A DNA stretch of 59,703 nt from assembly GCA_947176765.1 (NCBI GenBank), contig CAMWRX010000008.1, positions 1 through 59,703 on the forward strand, written 5' to 3'. Origin of the DNA: an uncultured bacterium (lineage in GTDB: Bacteria; Bacillota; Clostridia; Oscillospirales; Oscillospiraceae). The position numbers and the translations under genes were made by a program. The notes beneath the pieces are model-generated. The model searched no databases and had not been told where the DNA came from. It saw only the letters and a list, made by a program, of their open reading frames with translations. Below, in pieces: positions 51,314 through 58,393 of the stretch (its first letter is position 1; every line of letters starts with the position of its first letter).

Positions 51314-51700
51314 ATGAACGACACAGTCGTTACTTATCAAGGCCAGCAAGTATCAGTGCCAAAGGAGGTCGCAGACTTTTTAGAGCGGGACCGCCGCCGT
51401 GCGCGGGCGCAGTACAGGCAGGATCAAAGGCACCTGAGTAAAAGAAATTTTGAAACGGTGCTGTCCAGCTATGGGGACGTCGAGCGTGTGACGGAGAACA
51501 TCGCACTGAAAAACCTCCAGCTTGAAACACTGCGGGAAGCGGTGGCCGATTTGGATGAACGGGGACAAAAGCTGATCTCCCTCCGATACAATGAGGAATT
51601 GTCCATGGAGGAGATCGGCAGGCGTTTGGGCGTATCCAGGATGGCCATCTCAAAGCGGCTGAGAACGCTGCACCGAAAATTGAACCGCGCTGTCAGTTGA
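51314..51700 (+). CDS. Sigma-70 region 4-like protein of mobile elements
   Basis: A 128-residue protein. The C-terminal part LISLRYNEELSMEEIGRRLGVSRMAIS (in part) is a sigma region 4-type helix-turn-helix, and the N-terminal VTYQGQQVSVPKEVADFLERDRRRAR (in part) is shared with the Tn916/Tn1549-type small sigma-like proteins that control element genes. AAAGGACG precedes the ATG at 51314. It is followed by a terminator overlapping the stop codon. Its normal targets (transfer genes) are absent here, so it is probably a leftover. Confidence 0.8.
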   Translation: MNDTVVTYQGQQVSVPKEVADFLERDRRRARAQYRQDQRHLSKRNFETVLSSYGDVERVTENIALKNLQLETLREAVADLDERGQKLISLRYNEELSMEEIGRRLGVSRMAISKRLRTLHRKLNRAVS

Positions 51701-51717
51701 CAGCGCGGTTCAATTTT
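51676..51717 (+). terminator. Terminator of the sigma-like gene
   Basis: A perfect 20-bp stem (51676-51695 with 51698-51717), flanked by T-run, overlaps the stop codon. Confidence 0.9.
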
Positions 51718-51805
51718 TTTACTTTCCATGGTTTACAAACTCTCTCCGAGTGTCCTATGTAAGTGAGGGGACGATCCTCTCAATACACAAAAGGAGGACA
51801 AGGCC

Positions 51806-52521
51806 ATGAACAACACAAATCTAAACCGTCTGCCCACCATCGATGGCGAAACCCTGATGAGCAAGCCTCTCCAGCCGCTATACAAAAACTATGGAAAAGA
51901 GCGCTGTACTTCCCATGCCATCGGATGGAAAACGCTGAACCAATTGGTACTGGAGGATATTCGGCTCAATGCTCAGGCCGCCAAGCTGGCGGCAAAGGAC
52001 TACATGGATATGCTGATAGCAGCAAAGACACAAACGCGGCAGGCTGAAATCCAGCGGTACAAACGGGATTTGAAAAGAGTGGACATGCGGATCACCGAGT
52101 TGACCAAAATACTGGCCAAGCTGTATGAGGACTTGGCCCTGGAAAAATCAGCGAGGAGCGGTATCAGGCCATGGCTCCAAACTATGAACGGGAGCAGGCC
52201 GTCTTGAAAGCACAGCGAGAGACTCTGGCGGCAGAGATTGCCCAAGGTGAGGAAATCTATGAAAATATTGAGCAGTTCCTGCCAATCATCTGGAAATACA
52301 CCAACATCACCGAACTGAACGCCCACATCCTCAACGAACTCATTGAAAAAATTGTGGTTCACGAAAAAGTCGTCACGCCGGACGGCGTCAAATCCCAGCA
52401 AGTGGACATCTACTACAAATTCATCGGTTATGTGAACACAAGCGAATTATTGGCAAACTACATCGAAGCAGTGGATCAAGCACCAGACGGATCTAAACCT
52501 ATTCTGATCCTGCCGGCGTAA
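51806..52521 (+). pseudogene. Wrecked large serine recombinase with a foreign N-terminal start
   Basis: The first ~25 codons (RLPTIDGETLMSKPLQPL) look like the start of a RepA-like AAA protein of conjugative elements. They run directly into the C-terminal region of a TndX/TnpX-type serine recombinase: ERCTSHAIGWKTLNQLVLEDIR in part (end of the zinc ribbon), a coiled-coil, and after one frameshift near 52150, KISEERYQAMAPNYEREQ and the final TNITELNAHILNELIEKIVVHEKV in part. The catalytic N-terminal domain is missing. AAAGGAGG precedes the ATG. It lies next to the right end of the element, where the active gene would have been. Confidence 0.8.
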
Positions 52522-52527
52522 TGTATC

Positions 52528-52554
52528 ATGCACACCGGCTGAGCCGGTGTGCAT
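52528..52554 (+). terminator. Terminator after the recombinase remnant
   Basis: A perfect 12-bp stem (52528-52539 with 52543-52554) with a TGA loop, then TTCC. The following 114 nt to the element end hold no gene. Confidence 0.7.
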
Positions 52555-52668
52555 TTCCTATCTAAGGATGCCGCAGCAAAAAATCGCTGATACCTTGAAA
52601 CCGGTCCAAAAATGTAGTATCATAAATAAACCATAAACCTGTGCGAAACTCTGGCGGGGAGCAATGTC

Positions 52669-52685
52669 ACCTTACGGACAACCAG
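52669..52685 (-). repeat. Right terminal inverted repeat of the element
   Basis: ACCTTACGGACAACCAG, the exact reverse complement of 43016-43032, ending one nt before the 3' tRNA half. Confidence 0.9.
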
Positions 52686-52686
52686 C

Positions 52687-52718
52687 GGTCGTGTGTTCGA
52701 GTCACATTACCAGCTCCA
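52687..52718 (+). pseudogene. 3' part of tRNA-Thr(CGT)
   Basis: These 32 nt are identical to the last 32 nt of the intact tRNA (43151-43182): ggtc of the variable loop, T arm, acceptor strand and CCA. Together with 42967-43014 they rebuild the original gene with ggtc doubled. The original terminator follows at 52725. Confidence 0.88.
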
Positions 52719-52724
52719 GCCAGA

Positions 52725-52763
52725 AAAAGCTCCGCACAGGCCAACGGCCTGTGCGGAGCTTTT
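52725..52763 (+). terminator. Original tRNA-Thr terminator
   Basis: A perfect 18-bp stem (52725-52742 with 52746-52763), AAC loop, with T-run after it. Confidence 0.88.
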
Positions 52764-52799
52764 TTATCAATACTATCATGATGAGGAGCCGTGCCGCGC

Positions 52800-53975
52800 A
52801 TGAAGTACAATTTTGAAACTGCCCCCGCCCGCGTGAATATGGAGGCCGCCAAGTGGGATGCTATGGGCCCCAACCCCGCCGAGGGCGTGGTGCCCCTGTC
52901 GGTGGCGGACATGGAGCTGCTCTCCCCGCCTCAGATCATTGACGAGCTGAGACAGACCGCGGAGTTTGGAATGTGGGGCTATACCCACTGGGGCGAACGG
53001 TATGCCGCCGCCGTCAAGCACTGGATGTCCACCCGCCACAATTGGGACATCCAGTCCGACTGGATCATCCAGACCAACGGCGTAGTTCAGGCGCTGTACG
53101 CCGCCGTCCGCGCCTACACCGATCCCGATGACAGCGTACTGCTGCTCACTCCGGTTTACCCTCCCTTCTATCACGCGGTGGAAGAGAACGGACGCCGCGT
53201 GGTGGAAAGCCCTCTGATGCTGAAGGATGGCCGTTATCAGGTGGACTTCGCGGATTTTGAGGAAAAGGCCAAGCAATGTAAAGCATTTATCCTTTGCAGC
53301 CCTCACAATCCAATTGGCCGGGTGTGGACGCAGGACGAGCTGCGCCGCATGGGCGACATCTGCCTGAAGCACAACGTGCTGGTGATCAGCGACGAGATTC
53401 ACTTTGATCTCATCATGCCCGGATACCGGCACACCAGCTACGCCACCCTGGGGTCGGACTACGCCGACCACTGCGTGGTATGCACCGCCGCCAGCAAAAC
53501 CTTTTCGCTGGCGGGGCTGTGCGTGGCCAATATCCTGGTGCCCAACGCCGGCCTGCGGGAAAAGCTGGCGCGCCAAGTGTCCCTGTCCGGCTGCAACTCC
53601 TTCAGCATCTTCGGAATACGGGCGCTGGAGGCCGGCTACACCCAGTGCGCCGACTGGGTGGATCAGCTCAATGAGCACGTATGGAACAACTACCTTTATT
53701 TAAAGGAGTTCATGGCTCAAAACTTCCCGGAGGTGTGGGTGGCCGATTTGGAAGGCACCTACCTGGGCTGGATCGACTGTCGCGGCTTCGGCATGGACGG
53801 TCACGCCCTGGGCGAGTTCCTTCGGACGGAGGCCCAGCTGTACCTGAACGACGGCTTTGTCTTTGGCCCTGCCGGGGATGGGTTCCAGCGCGTCAATCTG
53901 GCCTGCGGCCGCAAGGTGCTGGAGGACGCTCTGACCCGCTTCAAGTCCGCCATGGATCGGCGCCGGAACGCCTAA
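52800..53975 (+). CDS. MalY/PatB-type PLP cystathionine beta-lyase
   Basis: A 391-residue fold type I aminotransferase-like enzyme. The start YNFETAPARVNMEAAKWDAM (in part) and VPLSVADMELLSPP are hallmarks of the MalY/PatB group, which cleaves cystathionine or cysteine beta-C-S bonds. PLP contacts: CSPHNPIGRVW, ISDEIHFDLIMPG (Asp) and ASKTFSLAGL (Schiff-base Lys). The ATG at 52800 has GAGGAG upstream and is preferred over GTG at 52791. There is barely room for a promoter after the tRNA terminator, so it may depend on read-through. Confidence 0.92.
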   Translation: MKYNFETAPARVNMEAAKWDAMGPNPAEGVVPLSVADMELLSPPQIIDELRQTAEFGMWGYTHWGERYAAAVKHWMSTRHNWDIQSDWIIQTNGVVQALYAAVRAYTDPDDSVLLLTPVYPPFYHAVEENGRRVVESPLMLKDGRYQVDFADFEEKAKQCKAFILCSPHNPIGRVWTQDELRRMGDICLKHNVLVISDEIHFDLIMPGYRHTSYATLGSDYADHCVVCTAASKTFSLAGLCVANILVPNAGLREKLARQVSLSGCNSFSIFGIRALEAGYTQCADWVDQLNEHVWNNYLYLKEFMAQNFPEVWVADLEGTYLGWIDCRGFGMDGHALGEFLRTEAQLYLNDGFVFGPAGDGFQRVNLACGRKVLEDALTRFKSAMDRRRNA

Positions 53976-54023
53976 GGCGAATCAAACCCCACATATCCGT
54001 TCACGCTGAGGAGTGGTATTTTC

Positions 54024-54506
54024 ATGAATGAATTTCTCGACTGCGGCCAGATCGTCAACACCCATGGCATCCACGGCGAGGTGCGCATCGTCCCCTGGGC
54101 GGACAGCCCGGAGTTTTTGCGTGGGTTTTCCACCTTCTATGCGGACGGAACCCCCATCCGCGTCACTTCCAGCCGGGTGCACAAGGGCAGCGTCATCGCC
54201 AAGCTCGACGGCGTGGACACGGTGGAACAGGCTATGCTCCTCAAGGGCAAGACCGTTCAAATCCGCCGGGCGGACGCCAAGCTGCCGGAGGGCTCCTTCT
54301 TTCTGGCGGACATCATCGGCCTGCCGGTGGTGGACGAGTCCGGCCAGAAGCTGGGCGTGCTGCGCGAGGTGCTCTCCCCTTCCGTCCAGCAGGTCTATGT
54401 GGTGGATGGCCAGCGGGAGATCATGATCCCCGCCGTCCCGGAATTCATCCTGGAGACCAACATCGCAGGCGGTTATATTAAAGTACGCCTGATCGAGGGT
54501 ATGTAG
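54024..54506 (+). CDS. rimM: 16S rRNA processing protein RimM
   Basis: A 160-residue ribosome-maturation factor that binds ribosomal protein S19 and the 30S head. N-terminal RimM barrel: FLDCGQIVNTHGIHGEVRIVPW (in part); C-terminal PRC-barrel: FFLADIIGLPVVDESGQKLG (in part) and MIPAVPEFI. Followed by trmD at a 2-nt distance, the widely kept rimM-trmD order, but without rpsP before or rplS after. GAGGAGTGG precedes the ATG. Confidence 0.95.
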   Translation: MNEFLDCGQIVNTHGIHGEVRIVPWADSPEFLRGFSTFYADGTPIRVTSSRVHKGSVIAKLDGVDTVEQAMLLKGKTVQIRRADAKLPEGSFFLADIIGLPVVDESGQKLGVLREVLSPSVQQVYVVDGQREIMIPAVPEFILETNIAGGYIKVRLIEGM

Positions 54507-54508
54507 CC

Positions 54509-55870
54509 ATGTATCGCATTGATATTATGACCTTATTCCCCGATACGGTGGGCGATGTGCTGTCCGAGTCTATCCTGGGCCGGGCCCAGGAGCGGGACAT
54601 TCTGCGCATTGACACCCACCAGATCCGGGATTACACCACCAACAAACAAAATCAGGTGGACGACTACCCCTATGGCGGGGGCCGGGGAGCGGTGCTCCAG
54701 GCCGACCCGCTGTACCGGTGCTGGGATCACATCTGCCGGCAGTATGAAGAGCGCCCCCACACCATTTTCCTCTCCCCTTGCGGCAAGACCTTTACCCAGG
54801 CGGACGCCAGGCGGCTGGCCTGGGAACAGAGTCATTTGATCCTGGTGTGCGGCCACTACGAGGGAATCGACCAGCGGTTCATTGACGAGTGCGTGGACGA
54901 GGAGATTTCATTGGGGGATTTCGTACTCACCGGTGGGGAGATTGCCGCCATGGCGGTGGCGGACGCGGTATGCCGCCTAGTCCCTGGTGTGCTGTCCGAC
55001 GCCGAATGCTTTGAAAACGAGAGCCACTGGGACGGTCTGCTGGAGTATCCCCAGTATTCCCGTCCCGCTGTGTGGCATGGCCGGGAGGTTCCCGAGGTCC
55101 TGTCCACCGGCGACCATGCCAAAATTGAGCGGTGGCGGCGGAAGCAATCCCTTCTGCGCACCAGGGAGCGGCGGCCCGACCTGTATGAAAAGCTGGATCT
55201 GTCCTCCAAAGAGGATCAGAAGCTGCTGGCGGAGCTGGAACGGGAGCTGTCCCGCCCCCCCCTGCCCCAGCCGGTGGACTGCCGTCCGGCTTCGGAGGAT
55301 GATCTGCCCGCCATTCTGTCTATCGCCGCCCAGGCCCAGGGTTTCCTGGCCTCCTGCGGGGTGGATCAGTGGCAGGACGGCTACCCGGAGCGGCGGCATT
55401 TCCTAGTGGATTTGGAGCGGAACGAGTGCTTTGTCCTCATCTGTGGGGATGAGATATGCGCCTTTTTTGTCCTCTCCGCCCACCCCGAGCCAAGCTATTC
55501 CACCCTCTCCGATGGCAAGTGGTCGTCGGACGAGCCCTATGCCGTCCTTCACCGCTGCGCCGTGGCGGAAAAGTACCGCGGCTCCGGACTTGCCGACCGC
55601 GTCATCGCGGAGTGCCAGCGGCTGGCGCTGGATCAGGGCATCGGCTGGCTCCGGGTGGACACCCACAAAAAAAACAAGGCTATGCAGGGCCTGCTCCGCC
55701 GGAACGGCTTCCAGTATCGTGGAAATGTTCTGGTGGATGTGCCTCCGCCGTCTCACGTCATTGCGCCTGCGGCGCAACGACCGTTCGGGTCGCCTCCGGC
55801 GACCCACGATCCCCGCCGTCAGGCTTTTGAAAAACGGATCAAACAGCCAAACCGCCACACTCTCCCTTGA
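54509..55870 (+). CDS. trmD: TrmD tRNA(m1G37) methyltransferase fused to a GNAT acetyltransferase
   Basis: A 453-residue fusion. Residues 1 to about 248 are TrmD, which methylates G37 of tRNAs: IDIMTLFPDT at the start, DYPYGGGRGAVLQADPL (in part), LVCGHYEGIDQRF and SLGDFVLTGGE with the knot. Residues about 258-410 are a GNAT domain: RPASEDDLPAILSIA, then HRCAVAEKYRGSGLADRVI (acetyl-CoA loop) and KKNKAMQGLLRRNGFQYRG. A tail of about 40 residues (SHVIAPAAQRPFGSPPATHD and on) is encoded by a set of short palindromes. Ordinary TrmD is about 240-255 residues, so the extra part doubles it. TrmD function seems intact. Confidence 0.93.
   Translation: MYRIDIMTLFPDTVGDVLSESILGRAQERDILRIDTHQIRDYTTNKQNQVDDYPYGGGRGAVLQADPLYRCWDHICRQYEERPHTIFLSPCGKTFTQADARRLAWEQSHLILVCGHYEGIDQRFIDECVDEEISLGDFVLTGGEIAAMAVADAVCRLVPGVLSDAECFENESHWDGLLEYPQYSRPAVWHGREVPEVLSTGDHAKIERWRRKQSLLRTRERRPDLYEKLDLSSKEDQKLLAELERELSRPPLPQPVDCRPASEDDLPAILSIAAQAQGFLASCGVDQWQDGYPERRHFLVDLERNECFVLICGDEICAFFVLSAHPEPSYSTLSDGKWSSDEPYAVLHRCAVAEKYRGSGLADRVIAECQRLALDQGIGWLRVDTHKKNKAMQGLLRRNGFQYRGNVLVDVPPPSHVIAPAAQRPFGSPPATHDPRRQAFEKRIKQPNRHTLP
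55761..55805. repeat. GC-rich palindromes inside the 3' end of trmD-GNAT
   Basis: TTGCGCC-tgc-GGCGCAA (55761-55777) and GGGTCGCC-tcc-GGCGACCC (55787-55805) are perfect three-base-loop palindromes like those at 10476-10531. They encode part of the tail beyond the GNAT domain. Confidence 0.65.
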
Positions 55871-55894
55871 CATTTCTTCCCGCCATGGTATAAT
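55867..55894 (+). promoter_or_regulatory. DegV gene promoter overlapping the trmD stop codon
   Basis: TTGACA (55867-55872) and TATAAT (55889-55894) are 16 nt apart. The -35 includes the TGA stop of trmD-GNAT. Confidence 0.75.
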
Positions 55895-55928
55895 CTAATT
55901 CAGAATATCATGTAAGGGGATTATTTCT

Positions 55929-56765
55929 ATGAGTTTTTCCATTATTGCCGACAGCTGCTGCGACTTTACCCCTGAGATGAGGATCGATCCTGTTTATCGC
56001 TCCATTCCGCTCACCATCCATGTGGGCGGCACGGACTATGTGGACGACCAGAATCTGGACACCAGTCTGCTCATCTACGCCATGGACCAGAGCCCCGACG
56101 CGTCTTCTTCCTCCTGTCCCTCCCCTGGCGACTACCTCGACGCCTTCCGCAAGGCGGAGGGAGACATCTATGTCGTCACCCTGTCCGCCCTGCTCAGCGG
56201 CTCCCACAACAGCGCCTGGCAGGCAAAGCAGCTTTTTGCGGAGGAGCAGCCGGAACGGAACATCCATGTATTTAACTCCTGCTCCGCCTCCGCCGGCGAG
56301 GTGCTGCTGGCCCAGAAGGTGTATCAACTGGCCAAGTCCGGCCTCCCCTTCGATCAGGTAGTTGCCCAGGCTCAGGAGATCATAGCGGACACCAACACGC
56401 TGTTCGTACTGGAAAACCTGGACAATCTGCGGAAAAATGGACGTCTGACCCGCGTACAGGCCATGCTGACCGGTGCGCTGCGCATCAAGCTCATCATGGG
56501 CTCCACCCCTGAGGGGGAGATCTGCAAGCACGGGCAGGCGCTGTCCATCAAGCAGGCGCTGTCCAAGCTTGCGGAGATTATGGCGGCGGACGAAAACCAT
56601 AAAGGGAAAATCCTTTACATTTCTCAATGCCTCTGTCCTGAACGTGCGCAGCAGCTATGGGAGCTGGCGCAGAAAAGCTGTCAATTTGCCGGTGCCGTCA
56701 TCACCGCCACCCGGGGGATCAGCTCCTATTACGCCAACAGCGGCGGCGTAGTCGCGGCCTATTGA
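55929..56765 (+). CDS. DegV-family fatty-acid-binding protein
   Basis: A 278-residue DegV/FakB-type protein, which binds a fatty acid for a FakA kinase. Family features: IIADSCCDFTPEM at the N-terminus, a short KxPVxY-like IPLTIHVGG, SCPSPGDYLDAF (Ser/Pro loop), VVTLSALLSGSHNSA (fatty-acid head group site), ENLDNLRKNGRLT and a late GAVITATRGI. No FakA is present in the window. GGGGATTATTTCT precedes the ATG and a good promoter lies upstream. Confidence 0.92.
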   Translation: MSFSIIADSCCDFTPEMRIDPVYRSIPLTIHVGGTDYVDDQNLDTSLLIYAMDQSPDASSSSCPSPGDYLDAFRKAEGDIYVVTLSALLSGSHNSAWQAKQLFAEEQPERNIHVFNSCSASAGEVLLAQKVYQLAKSGLPFDQVVAQAQEIIADTNTLFVLENLDNLRKNGRLTRVQAMLTGALRIKLIMGSTPEGEICKHGQALSIKQALSKLAEIMAADENHKGKILYISQCLCPERAQQLWELAQKSCQFAGAVITATRGISSYYANSGGVVAAY

Positions 56766-56811
56766 AACCCTTTGCGCTGCGGAAACAGCAGTTGAAGAGG
56801 AGGCTCCAAGC

Positions 56812-57342
56812 ATGGCCCACGCAAGCCTCAGCTTAGAGAAAGTGCTCACCAGCCCCATCCTCGATTTGGGCGGAGGCGGAGAGGGTATCATCGGGCGCAT
56901 CTATGGCCGGCAGGTAACCGCCATCGACAACCGGCAGGAAGAGCTGGACGAAGCGCCGGACGGGCCAAAAAAGCTGCTGATGGACGCCGCCGCCCTGACC
57001 TTTGAGGACGCGTCTTTTCAGCACGTCACCGCATTTTTCTCGTTCATGTATATGTCCCACACCGTCCAGGCACAGGCCATCGCACAAGCGGCCCGGGTAC
57101 TGCGCCCGGGCGGCACGCTCCACATCTGGGACGCAGAAATCAGCTCTGCTTTCCCCGAGCCCTTTCTGATGGAGCTGGACGTTGACGCCGCCGGTACTCC
57201 TGTTCATACCACCTATGGTATTGTGAAGGAGGACGTGGCCCAGAACGCGGATCATTTTCTCAGCCTCTGCCAAGACGCCCAGCTGAACTTGGCGGACAGG
57301 CAGGAGCATGACGACTGGTTTTATCTCCGCTTGACCAAATGA
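56812..57342 (+). CDS. Class I SAM-dependent methyltransferase
   Basis: A 176-residue methyltransferase: ILDLGGGGEGIIGRIYG (SAM loop I), VTAIDNRQEEL (Asp binding ribose), MDAAALTFEDASFQHVTAFFSF (in part, motif II) and ARVLRPGGTLHIWD (motif III). It is close to the minimal Rossmann methylase with no insertion, so the target may be a small molecule. GGAGGCTCCAAGC precedes the ATG. It lies between degV and rsmA, with a 25-nt gap to rsmA. Confidence 0.88.
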   Translation: MAHASLSLEKVLTSPILDLGGGGEGIIGRIYGRQVTAIDNRQEELDEAPDGPKKLLMDAAALTFEDASFQHVTAFFSFMYMSHTVQAQAIAQAARVLRPGGTLHIWDAEISSAFPEPFLMELDVDAAGTPVHTTYGIVKEDVAQNADHFLSLCQDAQLNLADRQEHDDWFYLRLTK

Positions 57343-57367
57343 CATTACCCAGTAATTGGAGGGAACC

Positions 57368-58216
57368 ATGAACCTTACCGACATCCGTGAAGTCAAGGCC
57401 CTGCTGGCCCGCCATGGCTTTCATTTTTCCAAGTCCATGGGGCAGAACTTCCTCATCGCCGACTGGGTACCCCAGAACATTGCCGCTGCCGCCGGGCTGG
57501 ATGAGACCTGTGCCGTGCTGGAGATCGGCCCGGGCATCGGGTCCCTCACGCAGCACCTGGCTTGCCAAGCTGGCAAAGTTGCCGCTGTTGAGCTGGATAC
57601 CTCCCTCCTGCCCATTTTAGATGAAACACTGGCTGACTGTTCTAATGTAGAAATCATCCCTGGTGATATTCTAAAGCTGGATCTCAACGCCCTCATCGAT
57701 GACAAGCTTTTTGACTTTACACCAAAAGCCTGCGCTAATCTTCCCTACAACATTACCACGCCGGTACTCACCCGGCTGCTGGAGTGCGGCCGCTTCCGAT
57801 CTATCACTGTGATGATCCAGCGGGAGGTGGCCCGGCGGATCTGTGCCGCGCCCGGTGACCCAGACTGCGGGGCCTTCTCGCTGTTCTGTCAATACTACGC
57901 CAGGTGTGAGCTGCTGTTTGAGGTGCCGCCGGACTGCTTCCTTCCCGCCCCAAAGGTCACTTCCGCCGTGGTTCAATTGATTCCCCATTCCGCTCCTCCG
58001 GTAGAAGGTGACCGGGATGCTATTTTTTCCGTGATAAATGCCGCTTTCGCCCAACGGCGCAAGACTCTGCTTAATGCTCTATCCTCGGCCTATGGCAGCC
58101 GCCTCTCCAAAGATGAATTGCGGCAGATTATCCTTGACTGCGGTCTTTCCGAGACCGTGCGGGGCGAACGGTTGGGGTTGGCCCAGTTTTCTGCGCTGGC
58201 TCAGCGTCTGAAGTAA
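57368..58216 (+). CDS. rsmA: 16S rRNA dimethyladenosine transferase
   Basis: A 282-residue KsgA/RsmA enzyme that dimethylates two adenines near the 3' end of 16S rRNA. SKSMGQNFL, VLEIGPGIGSLT (SAM), NLPYNITTPVL (catalytic NLPY) and VTSAVVQLIPH match the family, and residues 205-282 form the C-terminal helical domain. The ATG at 57368 has TGGAGGGA upstream and is preferred over TTG at 57356. Confidence 0.96.
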   Translation: MNLTDIREVKALLARHGFHFSKSMGQNFLIADWVPQNIAAAAGLDETCAVLEIGPGIGSLTQHLACQAGKVAAVELDTSLLPILDETLADCSNVEIIPGDILKLDLNALIDDKLFDFTPKACANLPYNITTPVLTRLLECGRFRSITVMIQREVARRICAAPGDPDCGAFSLFCQYYARCELLFEVPPDCFLPAPKVTSAVVQLIPHSAPPVEGDRDAIFSVINAAFAQRRKTLLNALSSAYGSRLSKDELRQIILDCGLSETVRGERLGLAQFSALAQRLK

Positions 58217-58222
58217 GGTAAG

Positions 58223-58279
58223 CCCTCCTTTGTCAAATCCTGGCCCGGTGCATAGGATGAACCAAAGGAGGGTTTCTTT
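58223..58279 (+). terminator. rsmA terminator
   Basis: A 10-bp perfect stem (58223-58232 with 58263-58272) with an inner stem in its 30-nt loop, then TTTCTTT. Confidence 0.75.
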
Positions 58280-58315
58280 ATGCCAATTATATATCTTTCA
58301 CCGTCTACAGAATAA
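58280..58315 (+). pseudogene. Remnant of an N-acetylmuramoyl-L-alanine amidase start
   Basis: MPIIYLSPSTE then stop, preceded by GGAGGG at the right spacing. MPxIYLSPSTQ is the classic start of clostridial CwlC-type amidases. Dropping one base at about 58308 would continue as QNNINYEE, as in those enzymes, before a stop. It looks like the decayed first 20 or so codons of such a gene; the rest is gone. Small size makes this tentative. Confidence 0.4.
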
Positions 58316-58329
58316 TATTAATTATGAAG

Positions 58330-58391
58330 AAAAAGCCGGGGAATAATCCCCGGCCCTTCTTTCATCAAAAATCCCACGCGCCTGGGATTTT
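58330..58391 (-). terminator. Two terminators after the lysozyme-like gene
   Basis: On the minus strand, hairpins at 58368-58391 (9 bp then TTTTTG) and at 58335-58354 (8 bp then TTTTTC) follow one another. Confidence 0.75.
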
Positions 58392-58393
58392 GC

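Larger units (their letters stand above)
43015..52686. mobile_element. Element of about 9.7 kb inserted in tRNA-Thr, carrying defence genes
   Basis: Both sides are halves of one tRNA-Thr gene. The inside edges carry 17-nt perfect inverted repeats, and the flanking ggtc is duplicated. Near the left end the element carries a complete tRNA-Thr copy with promoter and terminator, which would replace the lost gene. Cargo: VbhA-like antitoxin and Fic toxin, type I restriction-modification genes with an extra cyclase-like gene, ICE-type small proteins and a broken large serine recombinase about 165 nt from the right end. Insertion was probably by that recombinase class, since a recombinase gene next to one att site is usual. 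The element now seems immobile. Confidence 0.82.

Noticed and set aside
42967-52718. CRISPR array or repeat-spacer structure in the defence region
   Set aside because: The repeats present are the two tRNA pieces and one inverted pair; there is no regular spacing.
43107-52718. A conventional tyrosine-integrase island with a 3' tRNA duplication
   Set aside because: The 32-nt repeat would fit, but it leaves the 5' tRNA half at 42967 and the inverted repeats next to both halves unexplained; no tyrosine integrase is present.
52667-52912. 81-codon minus-strand frame spanning the right junction
   Set aside because: It is made of antisense tRNA, terminator and malY-like sequence, a frequent false gene at tRNA ends.
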